From Rhodobacter sp. TJ_12 (GTDB lineage Bacteria; Pseudomonadota; Alphaproteobacteria; Rhodobacterales; Rhodobacteraceae), in contig NZ_NRRD01000013.1 in the NCBI RefSeq assembly GCF_020023995.1, positions 29,572 to 93,571 of the forward strand: a DNA stretch of 64,000 nt, read 5' to 3'. The notes beneath the pieces are model-generated. The model ran no database searches. It worked only from the letters and a program-made list of their open reading frames with translations, and was not told the DNA's origin. A program made the translations under genes and the position numbers. Below are positions 8,968-17,795 of the stretch, in pieces. The first letter of the stretch is position 1, and every line of letters starts with the position of its first letter.

Positions 8968-10019
8968 GCCTTGCCCCGACCGCGCCCCGCCGCCCCCTGC
9001 CCGGACCGCTTTGGCATCTGGGCCTTGTGCTCGCCTTGGGGATTTGGGTCGCCCTTTACCGCCAATTGGTGCCGCTGTCCGAGGCGCTGACCGCGCTTTT
9101 GCCGGTGGATCGCCACAGCGCCACGGGCGAGGCGGTGGCCTTTTTCCTCTATGATGTGCCAAAGGTGCTGATGCTGCTGGCGCTGATCGTTTTTGCCATG
9201 GGCGTGGTGCGCAGCTTCTTTTCTGCCGAAAAGACCCGCGCGCTGCTGTCGGGCAAACGCAGCGGCATCGGCAATCTGCTGGCCGCGCTTTTGGGGATCG
9301 TGACGCCGTTTTGTTCCTGCTCGGCGGTGCCTTTGTTCATTGGCTTTGTCTCGGCGGGCGTGCCGCTTGGGGTGACCTTTTCCTTTCTGATCGCCGCGCC
9401 GATGGTGAATGAGGTCGCGCTGGTGCTTTTGTTCGGCCTTGTGGGCTGGCAAGTGGCAGCGGCCTACCTTGGCTTTGGGCTCGCCATCGCCATTTGTGCG
9501 GGCTGGGTGATCGGCAAATTGCAGCTAGAGGGCTGGCTGCAAGATTGGGTGCGCGACATCCACACCGGCGCCAGTGCCCCAGAGCTTGGCCAAAACCGCC
9601 TCACGCTGATCGACCGCTACCGCCAAGGCTGGACCGCACTGCGCGAGATTTTCGCGAAAGTCTGGCTTTGGGTGCTGTTGGGCATTGCGATGGGCGCGCT
9701 GATCCATGGCTATGTGCCGCAAGATTTGATGGTGCAGATCATGGGCGCAGGCGCATGGTGGAGCGTGCCCGCCGCCGTGGTGATGGGCATTCCAATGTAT
9801 ACCAATGCCGCAGGCGTGATCCCGATTGTGGAGGCGCTTTTGGGCAAGGGTGCTGCGCTTGGCACCGTGCTGGCCTTTATGATGAGCGTGATCGCGCTGT
9901 CCCTGCCCGAGATGGTGATCTTGCGCCAAGTGCTGACGCTGAAGCTGATCGCCGTTTTCGTTGCCGTGGTGGCCAGCGGCATTCTGGCGGTGGGCTTTTT
10001 GTTCAACCTGATCTTTTGA
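8964..10019 (+). CDS. ArsP-type (DUF318) membrane permease
   Basis: 351 residues from ATG 8964, with about eight hydrophobic segments. The family hallmark TPFCSCSAVPLFIGF carries C117 and C119, followed by the conserved AAPMVNEVALVLLFGLVGW and later GIPMYTNAAGVIPIVEALL. The DUF318 permease family includes ArsP, which exports trivalent organoarsenicals in Campylobacter; many members have no known substrate. The overlap with an ArsR-type gene and the dithiol protein just downstream support metalloid or thiol-reactive compound handling. I would not assign arsP with certainty. Confidence 0.88.
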   Translation: MSLAPTAPRRPLPGPLWHLGLVLALGIWVALYRQLVPLSEALTALLPVDRHSATGEAVAFFLYDVPKVLMLLALIVFAMGVVRSFFSAEKTRALLSGKRSGIGNLLAALLGIVTPFCSCSAVPLFIGFVSAGVPLGVTFSFLIAAPMVNEVALVLLFGLVGWQVAAAYLGFGLAIAICAGWVIGKLQLEGWLQDWVRDIHTGASAPELGQNRLTLIDRYRQGWTALREIFAKVWLWVLLGIAMGALIHGYVPQDLMVQIMGAGAWWSVPAAVVMGIPMYTNAAGVIPIVEALLGKGAALGTVLAFMMSVIALSLPEMVILRQVLTLKLIAVFVAVVASGILAVGFLFNLIF

Positions 10020-10030
10020 AAGGCAAAGCG

Positions 10031-10267
10031 ATGAAACATATCAAAGTCTTCGGCCCTGGTTGCAAACGCTGCGAAACCACCGCCGCGATGGTGACAGAGG
10101 CCGCCCAGAAACTGGGGCTTGAGGTAAGCGTGGAAAAGGTCACCGACCCGCGCGAAATCGCCATGGCGGGTGTGCTGTCCACCCCCGGCATTGCAATTGA
10201 TGGCACCATGGTCCATGCGGGCGGGCTGCCCGAGGCCGCAAAGATCGAGGGCTGGCTGAGCGCCTGA
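10031..10267 (+). CDS. Small thioredoxin-like dithiol protein
   Basis: 78 residues, ATG 10031, 11 bp after the permease stop. It begins MKHIKVFGPGCKRCETT, with a CxxC pair C11/C14 placed as in the redox-active-disulfide protein 2 group, and has the thioredoxin cis-proline region LSTPGIAIDG. No signal peptide, so cytoplasmic. In ArsR-permease cassettes such proteins are thought to deliver or reduce the thiol-reactive substrate; this is inference from context. Confidence 0.87.
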   Translation: MKHIKVFGPGCKRCETTAAMVTEAAQKLGLEVSVEKVTDPREIAMAGVLSTPGIAIDGTMVHAGGLPEAAKIEGWLSA

Positions 10268-10278
10268 GCCCCCTCCTT

Positions 10279-10326
10279 TTTACCGAACAGGCCCTTTACC
10301 GAACCGGCCCCTTACCGAAACAGCAC
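10279..10326. repeat. 16-bp tandem repeat, three units
   Basis: TTTACCGAACAGGCCC (10279-10294) and TTTACCGAACCGGCCC (10295-10310) differ by one base; the third unit CTTACCGAAACAGCAC (10311-10326) is degenerate and contains the stop codon and last residues of the potA-like gene. It fills the convergent junction between the dithiol protein and potA. The repeat may have arisen by duplication of the gene end. Confidence 0.8.
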
Positions 10327-11457
10327 CAGCGCACCGGGTGACCATGCCACCCGCGTGCGCGTGCCCACATCCAGCACCGGACGGCCAAAGACGTTGCGCA
10401 TGGAAATCCGCACCGGCTTTTCGACCCCATCCAGCTTGACGTCGTAATAGGTCATGTCGCCGTAATAAACGACCTCGTCGATCACGCCCGGGGCCTCCCG
10501 ATCTTGGGCGGTCTGGCCTTCATAAAGGATCGTCAGCGTTTCGGGGCGAAAGCCCACTGCCGCCGGCTCGCCCGTGGGGGCGGCCTGTGCCTGATCGGCG
10601 GTCACATCGACCGGACCCAGCCCCGCCACATCCAACTGCACCTGCCCATTGGCCTCGCCCAGCACCGTCGCGGGCAAGAAGTTCATCACGCCGATGAAAT
10701 CCGCCACCCGGCGCGAGGCGGGGCGACGATACAGCGTTTCAGGGTCGGCCAGTTGCGCGATTTCACCCTCGAACATCACGGCAATCCGGTCCGACATCAC
10801 AAGCGCTTCTTCTTGGTCATGGGTCACCAAAACAAAGGTGATGCCCACCTCGCGTTGCAGCTTGATCAGCTCAACCTGCATCTGTTCGCGGATTTTCTTG
10901 TCGAGCGCGGACAGCGGCTCATCCAGCAGCAGCACCTTGGGCTTCAAAATAAGCGCGCGCGCCAAGGCCACGCGTTGGCGTTGCCCGCCCGAAAGCGCAT
11001 GGGCCGCGCGCGCGCCATAGCCCTTCAGCCCCACCATCTCTAGCGCCTGTTCCACCGCTTGCGCCTTTTGTGCCGCCGGGCGCGGGTCACGCCGCAGGCC
11101 AAAGCCGACGTTTTCCCCCACCGTCAAATGCGGAAAGATCGCATAGGATTGAAACACCATATTGGTGGGGCGTTTGTTCGGCGGCACATCTTCCATATGC
11201 TTGCCGTCAATCAGCACCGCGCCCGAGGAAATATCTTCAAACCCTGCAATCGTGCGCAAAAGCGTGGTTTTCCCACAGCCAGAGGGGCCAAGAAGCGAAA
11301 AGAACTCGCCCTCGCGGATCACCGCAGAAATACCGCGCAAGGCATGGTAATCGCCGTAATATTTGTGCACCTGATCGAATTCGATCATCTTGCGGCGGTT
11401 TTCAAGCGGCGGCGCGGCGGGCTTGGTGGGCGCGGCTTTCGGGGCGGGTTGGTTCAC
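10312..11457 (-). CDS. potA: Spermidine/putrescine-type ABC importer ATPase
   Basis: 381 residues. Walker A GPSGCGKTT, signature LSGGQRQRVALARAL, Walker B LLLDEPLSALDKK, switch His in LVTHDQEEAL, and a C-terminal TOBE-type beta domain from about residue 270. Start taken at the GTG at 11457, which overlaps the potC stop (GTGA); a later ATG (MIEFDQVHKYYG) is an alternative, because the first 24 residues are a proline/alanine-rich tail. It would energise import through PotB and PotC. Substrate (polyamine, or another small cation or organic acid) cannot be fixed from the ATPase. Confidence 0.92.
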   Translation of the reverse strand: MNQPAPKAAPTKPAAPPLENRRKMIEFDQVHKYYGDYHALRGISAVIREGEFFSLLGPSGCGKTTLLRTIAGFEDISSGAVLIDGKHMEDVPPNKRPTNMVFQSYAIFPHLTVGENVGFGLRRDPRPAAQKAQAVEQALEMVGLKGYGARAAHALSGGQRQRVALARALILKPKVLLLDEPLSALDKKIREQMQVELIKLQREVGITFVLVTHDQEEALVMSDRIAVMFEGEIAQLADPETLYRRPASRRVADFIGVMNFLPATVLGEANGQVQLDVAGLGPVDVTADQAQAAPTGEPAAVGFRPETLTILYEGQTAQDREAPGVIDEVVYYGDMTYYDVKLDGVEKPVRISMRNVFGRPVLDVGTRTRVAWSPGALVLFR

Positions 11458-12260
11458 AGGAAACCTCCGGTATCTTTGGCGCCGGTTTTGGCAAGGCCAC
11501 GGCGGCGGAAATATTCGGCCAAGGTCAGCAAGATGATGGAGGCCAGCACCAAGACCGTGCCAAGCGCCATGATCATCGGGATCTGTTTCGGAAAGCGCAG
11601 CTGCGAATAGATATAGGTGGGCAGCGTCACCTGTTCGCCCGCCAAGAAAAAGGCTATGATGAATTCATCCAAAGAGATGGTGAAGGCCATCAGCGCCGAA
11701 GAAATCAGCCCCGGCGTCACCAGCGGCAAGATGATCAGCCGAAAGGTCGACCATTTGGTTTCGCCCAGATCATAGGCGGCTTCTTCAAGCGATTGATCCA
11801 GCGTGGAAAAGGCCGCGTTCAGCACCGCAATCGCATAGGGTGTGGCAATCAGCACATGGCCCAAGATCACGGTAAAGATCGAAAGCTGCACCCCCATGCC
11901 CAACAGCACCACCAAAAGCGAAACCGCCACGATGATCTCGGGCAGGACCAAGGGCAGCATGATCAGCCCCAATACCCCCGCCTTGCCACGGTAGGCATAG
12001 CGCGTGCCAGATCGCGCGGCAAAAACCCCCAAAGTGGTGGACAAAATCGCGGTCGACAGCGCGATGATCAGCGAATTGACCAAGGCCGCGCCCAAAGTGT
12101 CATTCGACAGCATCTGCCCGAACCATTCGAGCGTGAGGCCGCGCAGCGGAAATGCGATCACCGTGCCGTCATTGAAAGCAAAGACCGGCAACAGCAAGAT
12201 CGGCGCGTAGAGGAACAGCAGATACAGCAGCGCGTAAAGCCGCAGGCCCGACAGCTTCAT
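11454..12260 (-). CDS. potC: ABC importer inner-membrane permease, PotC type
   Basis: 268 residues from ATG 12260, overlapping the potB-like gene by four bases. Six hydrophobic segments. The cytoplasmic EAA loop is AYDLGETKWSTFRLI. PotC-like opening LYLLFLYAPILLLPVFAFND. It forms the translocation pore with the PotB-like subunit. Confidence 0.9.
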   Translation of the reverse strand: MKLSGLRLYALLYLLFLYAPILLLPVFAFNDGTVIAFPLRGLTLEWFGQMLSNDTLGAALVNSLIIALSTAILSTTLGVFAARSGTRYAYRGKAGVLGLIMLPLVLPEIIVAVSLLVVLLGMGVQLSIFTVILGHVLIATPYAIAVLNAAFSTLDQSLEEAAYDLGETKWSTFRLIILPLVTPGLISSALMAFTISLDEFIIAFFLAGEQVTLPTYIYSQLRFPKQIPMIMALGTVLVLASIILLTLAEYFRRRGLAKTGAKDTGGFL

Positions 12261-13138
12261 TTCGGCCCCCTCAGGAAGCGACGGTTCAGAAACAGGAAGG
12301 TCAGCGCAATCGCCGCCACCACCAGCATCGACGAGACCGCAATAGCCGAGCCCAAGGGCTTGTTGTCGATCTTCAGCATATCCATCTGGATCATATTCGC
12401 CACCATCGGCAGCTTGCCGCCGCCGATGATGACCGGGGTGACGTAATCGCCGATCGTCGGGATGAAAACGATCATCACCGCGCCGATCACGCCGGGCATC
12501 GCCAAAGGCAGCGTCACCCGCCAAAAGGTCATCAACCGGCTTTCGCCCAGGTCCTGCCCCGCCTCCAGAAGCGAGCGATCGATCTTTTCCAAACTTACGA
12601 AAATCGGCAAGATCGCAAAGGGTGCATAGGCATGGGCCAATGTCACCGCAATCGCGCCGATGGAATTGAGCATTTGCAGCGGCTCATCAATGATCCCCGC
12701 GCCCATCAAAAGCGAATTGATCACCCCGTTGTAGCTTAGGATCACCTTCCACTGAAACACCCGGATCAGGTAAGAGGTCCAAAACGGGATGGTGATCAAA
12801 AAAAGCCAGCGCGCCTTGTGCGCGGGCGCCAGATTGAACGAGATGAAATAGGCAATCGGAAAGGCCAGCACGACGGTGACAAAGGTCACCAGCCCCGACA
12901 CGATGACCGAGCGCAGCAAGATCGCACGAAAGATCGGGTCGCTCCATGCCTCGACATAGTTCGACAAGGTGAATTCGTGGATCACCTCCAGATAGCCGTC
13001 CTTGAAAAAGGAATAGGCAAAGATGGTGATCAGTGGCGCGGCCAGAAGCAGCATCGCGTAAAGCAGCGTCGGGCTGACCATCAGATAGCCATTCGCCGTT
13101 TCCGAACGCGCCAACCGCCGCAAGGGGGATGCCGACAT
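12257..13138 (-). CDS. potB: ABC importer inner-membrane permease, PotB type
   Basis: 293 residues from ATG 13138, which has a GAGGGAGAA ribosome-binding site. Six hydrophobic segments, EAA loop GQDLGESRLMTFWRVTLP, and the TIGDYVTP motif shared by PotB/PotH proteins. First gene of potB-potC-potA, with four-base overlaps throughout. The 191 bp upstream (13139-13329) hold no gene, and no periplasmic binding protein lies on either side. Confidence 0.9.
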   Translation of the reverse strand: MSASPLRRLARSETANGYLMVSPTLLYAMLLLAAPLITIFAYSFFKDGYLEVIHEFTLSNYVEAWSDPIFRAILLRSVIVSGLVTFVTVVLAFPIAYFISFNLAPAHKARWLFLITIPFWTSYLIRVFQWKVILSYNGVINSLLMGAGIIDEPLQMLNSIGAIAVTLAHAYAPFAILPIFVSLEKIDRSLLEAGQDLGESRLMTFWRVTLPLAMPGVIGAVMIVFIPTIGDYVTPVIIGGGKLPMVANMIQMDMLKIDNKPLGSAIAVSSMLVVAAIALTFLFLNRRFLRGPK

Positions 13139-13329
13139 GATATTCTCCCTCTGCCCGAAGGCGCCCGCCGCGCCACCCACCGCGCGGCTTGGGTCAAATT
13201 CGCACAAGGCTTCGGCAGAGAAAAGGGGGCGCACCGCCTGCACCGGCGCGCAAACGCCAGAGCAAGCGGCAAATGCCGAAATTTTGAGCGCCCCGCCCGA
13301 GACGCACAACCTAGGCGTGCATCACGCGG

Positions 13330-14739
13330 TCAGACAGGCAAATCCTGCGGCGGGTCGTCCAGCAGGGCGCGCAGCTTGGCAATGGCGCGCATCAGCCGAT
13401 CTTCGGGCACACCGCCCGACAGCGCCAAACGCACCGCATTGGGCGCATGGCCATCGGCCAGCACATATTCATCGGCCGAGCGCACCAGAACGCCTTCGGC
13501 CTCGGCCACCCGCGCAAAGGTCGAACCGCGCCACCCCACCGGCAGGCGCAGCCAGACGAAACTTAGCCCCGGTTGCCACGCGATATCGTGATCGCCCATG
13601 GCCTGCACCACCATTTGCAACCGGCGCGCCATCACCTCTTGCGCGTCATGGCGCAGCCGCATCGCCTCGCCACTGGTGAATAGCCGGGTGATGATATCGG
13701 TCACCGGGCGCGGCAGGCCGAAATAGCTGTGCTGCGCGGTCAGCCGCCCGGCCTCGCCCATCCCCTCGGGCGCGATGACAATGCCAAAGCGCATCCCCGC
13801 CGAAATGGTCTTGGACAGCGAGGTAACATGCCATGTGCGTTCGGGGGCGATGGCGCGCAAGGCCTCCAGCCCCGAGACCGGCGCGGTATAACAATCGTCC
13901 TCGATGATTTGCAGATCGTGGCGGCGCGCCACCTCGGCCAGCGCGCGGCGCCGCTCGTTCGACATTCGCCCCGTGGTCGGGTTTTGCGCATCGGGGGTGA
14001 CACAGACCACCTGCCCGCCATGGCGCCGACAGGCCGCATCCAGCGCCTCGGGGATCATGCCTTCCTCATCCAGCTTGACCGGCACCACCTCGGCCCGCGC
14101 AAGCCGCGCCGCATGGCGAAAGCCCGGATAGGCCAGTTCTTCACACAACACCACCGGACGGTCGCCGCGCAGGCAGCATTGCAACACCACATTGATCCCG
14201 TTCTGCCCGCCATGGGTCAGCACCAGATCATCGGCATCGATCATATGTTCCAAAGAACAGCCCGAAAACCAATCCAGCGCCGCAACCCGGCAATAGCGGT
14301 CGCGCCGCAGGCCGGGGTATTCAAGGTAATGCTCCCCCAAAGCCCCCGCCGCATCGACCATCGCCTGAGACAAAGCCTGCGATTGTCCCACATCGGGCAA
14401 TTGCGGCGAGCGCAGATCAATCACCCCATCGCCCGCCGGATCCGACAGCGGCTGTTGATACAGCGACTCGGTCGGGCCGAATCGACGCGATTGTTTTGAT
14501 ACAAATGTTCCACGTCCGACGGCGGCTTCCAAAAGCCCCTCTTGCGTGGCCAATTGATAGGCGCGCGCCACGGTTCCGGGCGTAACCCCCAGTTTCCAAG
14601 CCAAATCTCGCACTGTTGGCAGGCGTGACCCGGGCGCCAGATCGCCACGACGGACCCCGTCGCGCAGGGCGCGCACCAGCGCAAGATATTTCGGACCCGA
14701 TTGGACAGGCAGGTCCGGTTGCCAACTTGTATCAGTCAC
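13330..14739 (-). CDS. MocR/PdxR-type regulator (GntR HTH fused to aminotransferase domain)
   Basis: 469 residues starting at a GTG (14739). Residues 15-80 are a GntR winged helix (SRLPTVRDLAWKLGVTPGTVARAYQLA is the recognition region); from about 110 the protein is a class I aminotransferase fold with TPDAQNPTTGR and the PLP lysine K310 in HVTSLSKT. MocR regulators use PLP or PLP-amino acid adducts as ligands and usually bind direct repeats in the gap to a divergent target. The divergent gene here is a DUF1127 micro-protein (14838). It could also act on the potBCA operon downstream. Confidence 0.92.
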   Translation of the reverse strand: MTDTSWQPDLPVQSGPKYLALVRALRDGVRRGDLAPGSRLPTVRDLAWKLGVTPGTVARAYQLATQEGLLEAAVGRGTFVSKQSRRFGPTESLYQQPLSDPAGDGVIDLRSPQLPDVGQSQALSQAMVDAAGALGEHYLEYPGLRRDRYCRVAALDWFSGCSLEHMIDADDLVLTHGGQNGINVVLQCCLRGDRPVVLCEELAYPGFRHAARLARAEVVPVKLDEEGMIPEALDAACRRHGGQVVCVTPDAQNPTTGRMSNERRRALAEVARRHDLQIIEDDCYTAPVSGLEALRAIAPERTWHVTSLSKTISAGMRFGIVIAPEGMGEAGRLTAQHSYFGLPRPVTDIITRLFTSGEAMRLRHDAQEVMARRLQMVVQAMGDHDIAWQPGLSFVWLRLPVGWRGSTFARVAEAEGVLVRSADEYVLADGHAPNAVRLALSGGVPEDRLMRAIAKLRALLDDPPQDLPV

Positions 14740-14777
14740 AATGTTTCTCTCGCGCCGATTGTGTGCTTTTTGTAGGG

Positions 14778-14813
14778 TGTCAATACCAGCAAAGGCTGGA
14801 TTGTATCAATACA
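14778..14813. promoter_or_regulatory. Direct repeats in the MocR/DUF1127 gap, candidate MocR operator
   Basis: TGTCAATACC (14778-14787) and TATCAATACA (14804-14813) repeat eight of ten bases with a 26-bp period. A third related word, TATCAGTCAC, begins at 14730 over the regulator start. Paired direct repeats are the usual MocR site layout. Binding is inferred. Confidence 0.45.
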
Positions 14814-14837
14814 GAACTTCGTCCTGAAAGGTGTCCC

Positions 14838-15068
14838 ATGTCGGGTCTGTCCACTACCGCCGCCCTGTCGTATCCGAGCCTCACGCTGTCGCACCGCCCT
14901 GCCGCGCTGCGCCCCGGTGCTGCTGTTGTGCGTCTGGTTATGGACTGGATGACCCTGCGCACCACGGCCCGCGCGATGGACCGTCTGGATGCGCGCATGC
15001 GCCGTGACATCGGGCTGGACGAACGGCTTGATCCGCCGGCCCTGCCGCATACGTTCGCGGGCTTTTGA
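14838..15068 (+). CDS. DUF1127 small protein divergent from MocR
   Basis: 76 residues from ATG 14838. The C-terminal half holds the DUF1127 pattern MDWMTLRTTARAMDRLDARM followed by RRDIGLDERLD, ending PHTFAGF. The N-terminal half is a low-complexity serine/alanine/leucine stretch. It has its own strong terminator 47 bp after the stop, so it is a monocistronic unit, presumably controlled by the divergent MocR protein. Family members can bind RNA in Rhodobacter. Confidence 0.8.
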   Translation: MSGLSTTAALSYPSLTLSHRPAALRPGAAVVRLVMDWMTLRTTARAMDRLDARMRRDIGLDERLDPPALPHTFAGF

Positions 15069-15114
15069 TCCCTTTTCCCGAGCGCCGCTTCCCCCTGTCG
15101 CGGCCTCTTCCTTG

Positions 15115-15142
15115 GGCCGGATGCATGCATCCGGCCTTTTTT
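15115..15142 (+). terminator. Rho-independent terminator after the DUF1127 gene
   Basis: A 22-base perfect palindrome (15115-15136, arms GGCCGGATG / CATCCGGCC) followed by six T residues, 46 bp after the stop at 15068. Confidence 0.9.
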
Positions 15143-15172
15143 CACATTTGGGGTTTGGGCCGTCTGTAAAGA

Positions 15173-15424
15173 TTAGCCCGCGATCGCCTCGATCGCGATC
15201 GAGCGCTTGCGCAATTCGGCATAAAGCGCGGGCAAAACCCGCAATTCACGCCGTGCCGAGGCCAGCGCCGCGCTGAGGCTGTGATCGCTTGCCCCGCCCT
15301 GCACCCGCCAGACCATACGCCGCGCCACGCCATCGTCATAGACGATCTCTGTTGCGCCCGCGCGTCGGCGCAACGCAAGACTATCAAACCCGCCGTCAAG
15401 GCGGGACAAACCGGAATATGCCAT
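15173..15424 (-). CDS. Small hypothetical protein
   Basis: 83 residues from ATG 15424 on the left-going strand. The first half looks like a short beta sheet (FDSLALRRRAGATEIVYDDG then RMVWRVQGG), the second half a helix ending RKRSIAIEAIAG. No signal, membrane segment or known motif, and only a weak ribosome-binding site. It sits between the DUF1127 terminator and the RTX gene. Probably real by composition; function unknown. Confidence 0.5.
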   Translation of the reverse strand: MAYSGLSRLDGGFDSLALRRRAGATEIVYDDGVARRMVWRVQGGASDHSLSAALASARRELRVLPALYAELRKRSIAIEAIAG

Positions 15425-15565
15425 GATACTGCCCGAGATTTTTGTTTGGTTTCGGTGCTTTCCGCATGCGCCGAAAGCCGCGCCCGGTCAAGACACGCGC
15501 GTGTGAACGCACTTTTGCGCACGCGCCTTCGCCAAAGATCACGGGCCCAAAATCAGGCCTTAAGG

Positions 15566-17731
15566 TCAGGCAGCCAATAGCACCCGCACTTCATGTGGTT
15601 TCAGCGACAGCCGCGCTGCCGCCCAACGCCCGCCCCGCCGCGCCTGACGCAAATCGGGAAAAAGCGCAAAAAGCTCGTCGCGTTGCGCTGCCTCCAGCGC
15701 AGAAAGGGTATGGTCGCCGGGTTGGAAGCTTTCGGTCCAAGCGCCATCGGCGCGGATAATCTCATGCGCGTCAAACATCAAATGCAGATAGGTGACCGCA
15801 TTCACTGCCTCGCGGGTGATGCCGGGCTGGCCCACCATATGCAGCGCCGCGGCCAGCACTTCGCCTTCGCCAAACAGCAATTCGGCGCGCGGCCCGGAAA
15901 TCAGCATCCGGTGCTGCGGGCTGACGACCATATCTGTTTCAGGCAGCCCCGCCCCCAGCGCGCCCCGCGCGATCCGCACCGGCTGCAATTGCGGCCCCGC
16001 GGCCAATTCCGCCGCGCCAAGGCTGCGCCGCCCGATCCAGCGGATACGCTGGTAGCCATTGTCGCGCGTCAGCACCTTGTCGCCACGTTTCAGACGTTCC
16101 ACCGCGACAAGGCCGCGTTTCGTTTCCACCCGCGTGCCCGGCGTAAAACAAGGCACATATTGCACATTCTCGATATTGGAAAAGTTGGTGGTGGTGCCAT
16201 TGGCCCACAAGATCGTGCCCGATTCCGGGTCATCTTCACGATAGGTGATGGTCGCGCCGGTGTTGCGCTCTAGGATCAAAACATCGGTATCGGTGTCGCC
16301 GGGATCTTCCGACCCGATGATCGTGCTGTCTTCATTGGCATGGACATAGATCGTATCCGAGCCCGTGCCGCCATCAATCGTCGCGGCGCCAGAGCCCGCA
16401 TCGAGATAATCATCCCCCGCGCCGCCCCATAGCGTGTCATCGCCGGCGCCCCCCAGCACCGTGTCATTGCCATCGCCGCCATCAAGGCTGTCATTGCCGG
16501 TGCCGCCATCGACCAGATCATTGCCCGCCCCCCCCAGAACGGTGTCATCGTCGGCGCAGCCATAAAGGCTATCATCGGCCCCGGCCCCGTCGATATAGTC
16601 ATCGCCGCCATTGCCGTAAAAGACGTTGGTGAACGCAGTTTCACTGTCGGAATAATCGGCGAGGTCAAAGCCGATCAGCGTATCGGCATAGGCCGAGCCA
16701 TAAATCCCGTCGATCCCGCCCAGCCGGTCGCCCTCGGCATCGCCGCCGGTGCCGGTGCCGCTGGCCAGATTGACATTCACCCCGGCGTCACTGTCGGCAT
16801 AATCGGCGTAATCCATACCGGTGCCGCCGTTCAGTTGGTCCGCCCCCGCCCCGCCATGCAGCGTGTCATCGCCCGCGCCACCATCAAGCGTGTCATCGCC
16901 GGTGCCGCCATCGAGGCTGTCCGCATCGGCATCGCCGTAAAGCAGGTCGTTCTCGGCCCCGCCAGACAGGGTGTCATTGCCATCGCCCCCGGCCAGCGTA
17001 TCGCTGCCCGCATCGCCGGTCAGCAGATCCGCCCCGGTGCCGCCGATCACGGAATCATCGCCCGCGCCGCCATAAAGGCTGTCATCACCCGCATTGCCCG
17101 ACAGCGTGTCATTGCCCAGACCGCCATCAAGCATATTGGCCGCGGAATTGCCCGTCAGCGCATTGTTACCATCATTGCCGATGACATTTTCAAACCCGCT
17201 GACCACAGAGCCAAAGCCGCTGGTGGTTGCCGCGCCGGTATCATTGAGCGTGATGCCAAGGTCATAGGCGCCGGGGATATTTTCAAGCGACAGCGTGTCA
17301 TTGCCGGTGCCCGCATCAATCGTATCGGGCGCGCCCGAGACGAACCAGCCGACATAGGCCAGATCGTCCCCTTCTTCGAGATAGACCGCATCGGTGCCAA
17401 AGGCGAGGCTGTCGCCCCCCAGCCAGACATCATTGCCCGCCCCGCCATAGACCGTGTTCGCGCCCGCCCCGGCAGATAATGTATCATCGCCGGTGCCGCC
17501 ATAAATCTGGTCGTCACCCGCGCCGCCATCGATCACATCATTGTCTTCATTGCCGATCAGCGTGTCATTGCCGGTGCCCCCCGACAGCACATCATTGCCG
17601 GTGCCGCCTTCGATCCGGTCATGGCCGCCCTCGCCCGCAAGCGTGTCATCGCCCGCCGCACCGGTGATGCGATCGTCATAGCGGGTGCCAAGAAGGGAAT
17701 CGTTGCCGCTGGTGCCGTAGATATTTGCCAT
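15566..17731 (-). CDS. RTX protein with C-terminal Hint (autoprocessing) domain, 721 residues
   Basis: Starts MANIYGTSGNDSLLGTRYDD with a GGCAGGACG site before ATG 17731. Residues 5 to about 490 are blocks of glycine/aspartate nonapeptides (GGAGDDTL type) that bind calcium, interrupted at about 300-375 by a module with DYADSD, NVNL and GGDAEGD that also occurs in the 1644-residue protein. From C528 a Hint_2 domain begins: PCFTPGT, GDKVLTRDNG, VSPQHRML, and MFDAHEIIRADGAWTESFQP. No Sec signal, which suits type I secretion, although no HlyB/HlyD/TolC genes are in the window. Hint domains cleave or rearrange at their first cysteine; the role here is unknown. A perfect CtrA-type box lies 65 bp upstream. 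Confidence 0.92.
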   Translation of the reverse strand: MANIYGTSGNDSLLGTRYDDRITGAAGDDTLAGEGGHDRIEGGTGNDVLSGGTGNDTLIGNEDNDVIDGGAGDDQIYGGTGDDTLSAGAGANTVYGGAGNDVWLGGDSLAFGTDAVYLEEGDDLAYVGWFVSGAPDTIDAGTGNDTLSLENIPGAYDLGITLNDTGAATTSGFGSVVSGFENVIGNDGNNALTGNSAANMLDGGLGNDTLSGNAGDDSLYGGAGDDSVIGGTGADLLTGDAGSDTLAGGDGNDTLSGGAENDLLYGDADADSLDGGTGDDTLDGGAGDDTLHGGAGADQLNGGTGMDYADYADSDAGVNVNLASGTGTGGDAEGDRLGGIDGIYGSAYADTLIGFDLADYSDSETAFTNVFYGNGGDDYIDGAGADDSLYGCADDDTVLGGAGNDLVDGGTGNDSLDGGDGNDTVLGGAGDDTLWGGAGDDYLDAGSGAATIDGGTGSDTIYVHANEDSTIIGSEDPGDTDTDVLILERNTGATITYREDDPESGTILWANGTTTNFSNIENVQYVPCFTPGTRVETKRGLVAVERLKRGDKVLTRDNGYQRIRWIGRRSLGAAELAAGPQLQPVRIARGALGAGLPETDMVVSPQHRMLISGPRAELLFGEGEVLAAALHMVGQPGITREAVNAVTYLHLMFDAHEIIRADGAWTESFQPGDHTLSALEAAQRDELFALFPDLRQARRGGRWAAARLSLKPHEVRVLLAA

Positions 17732-17795
17732 TGTCGTCCTGCCCGTGCCCTTTGCGGGGCGCCTTGCAGAAACAATGGCCGCGCGGCATGGCAGA

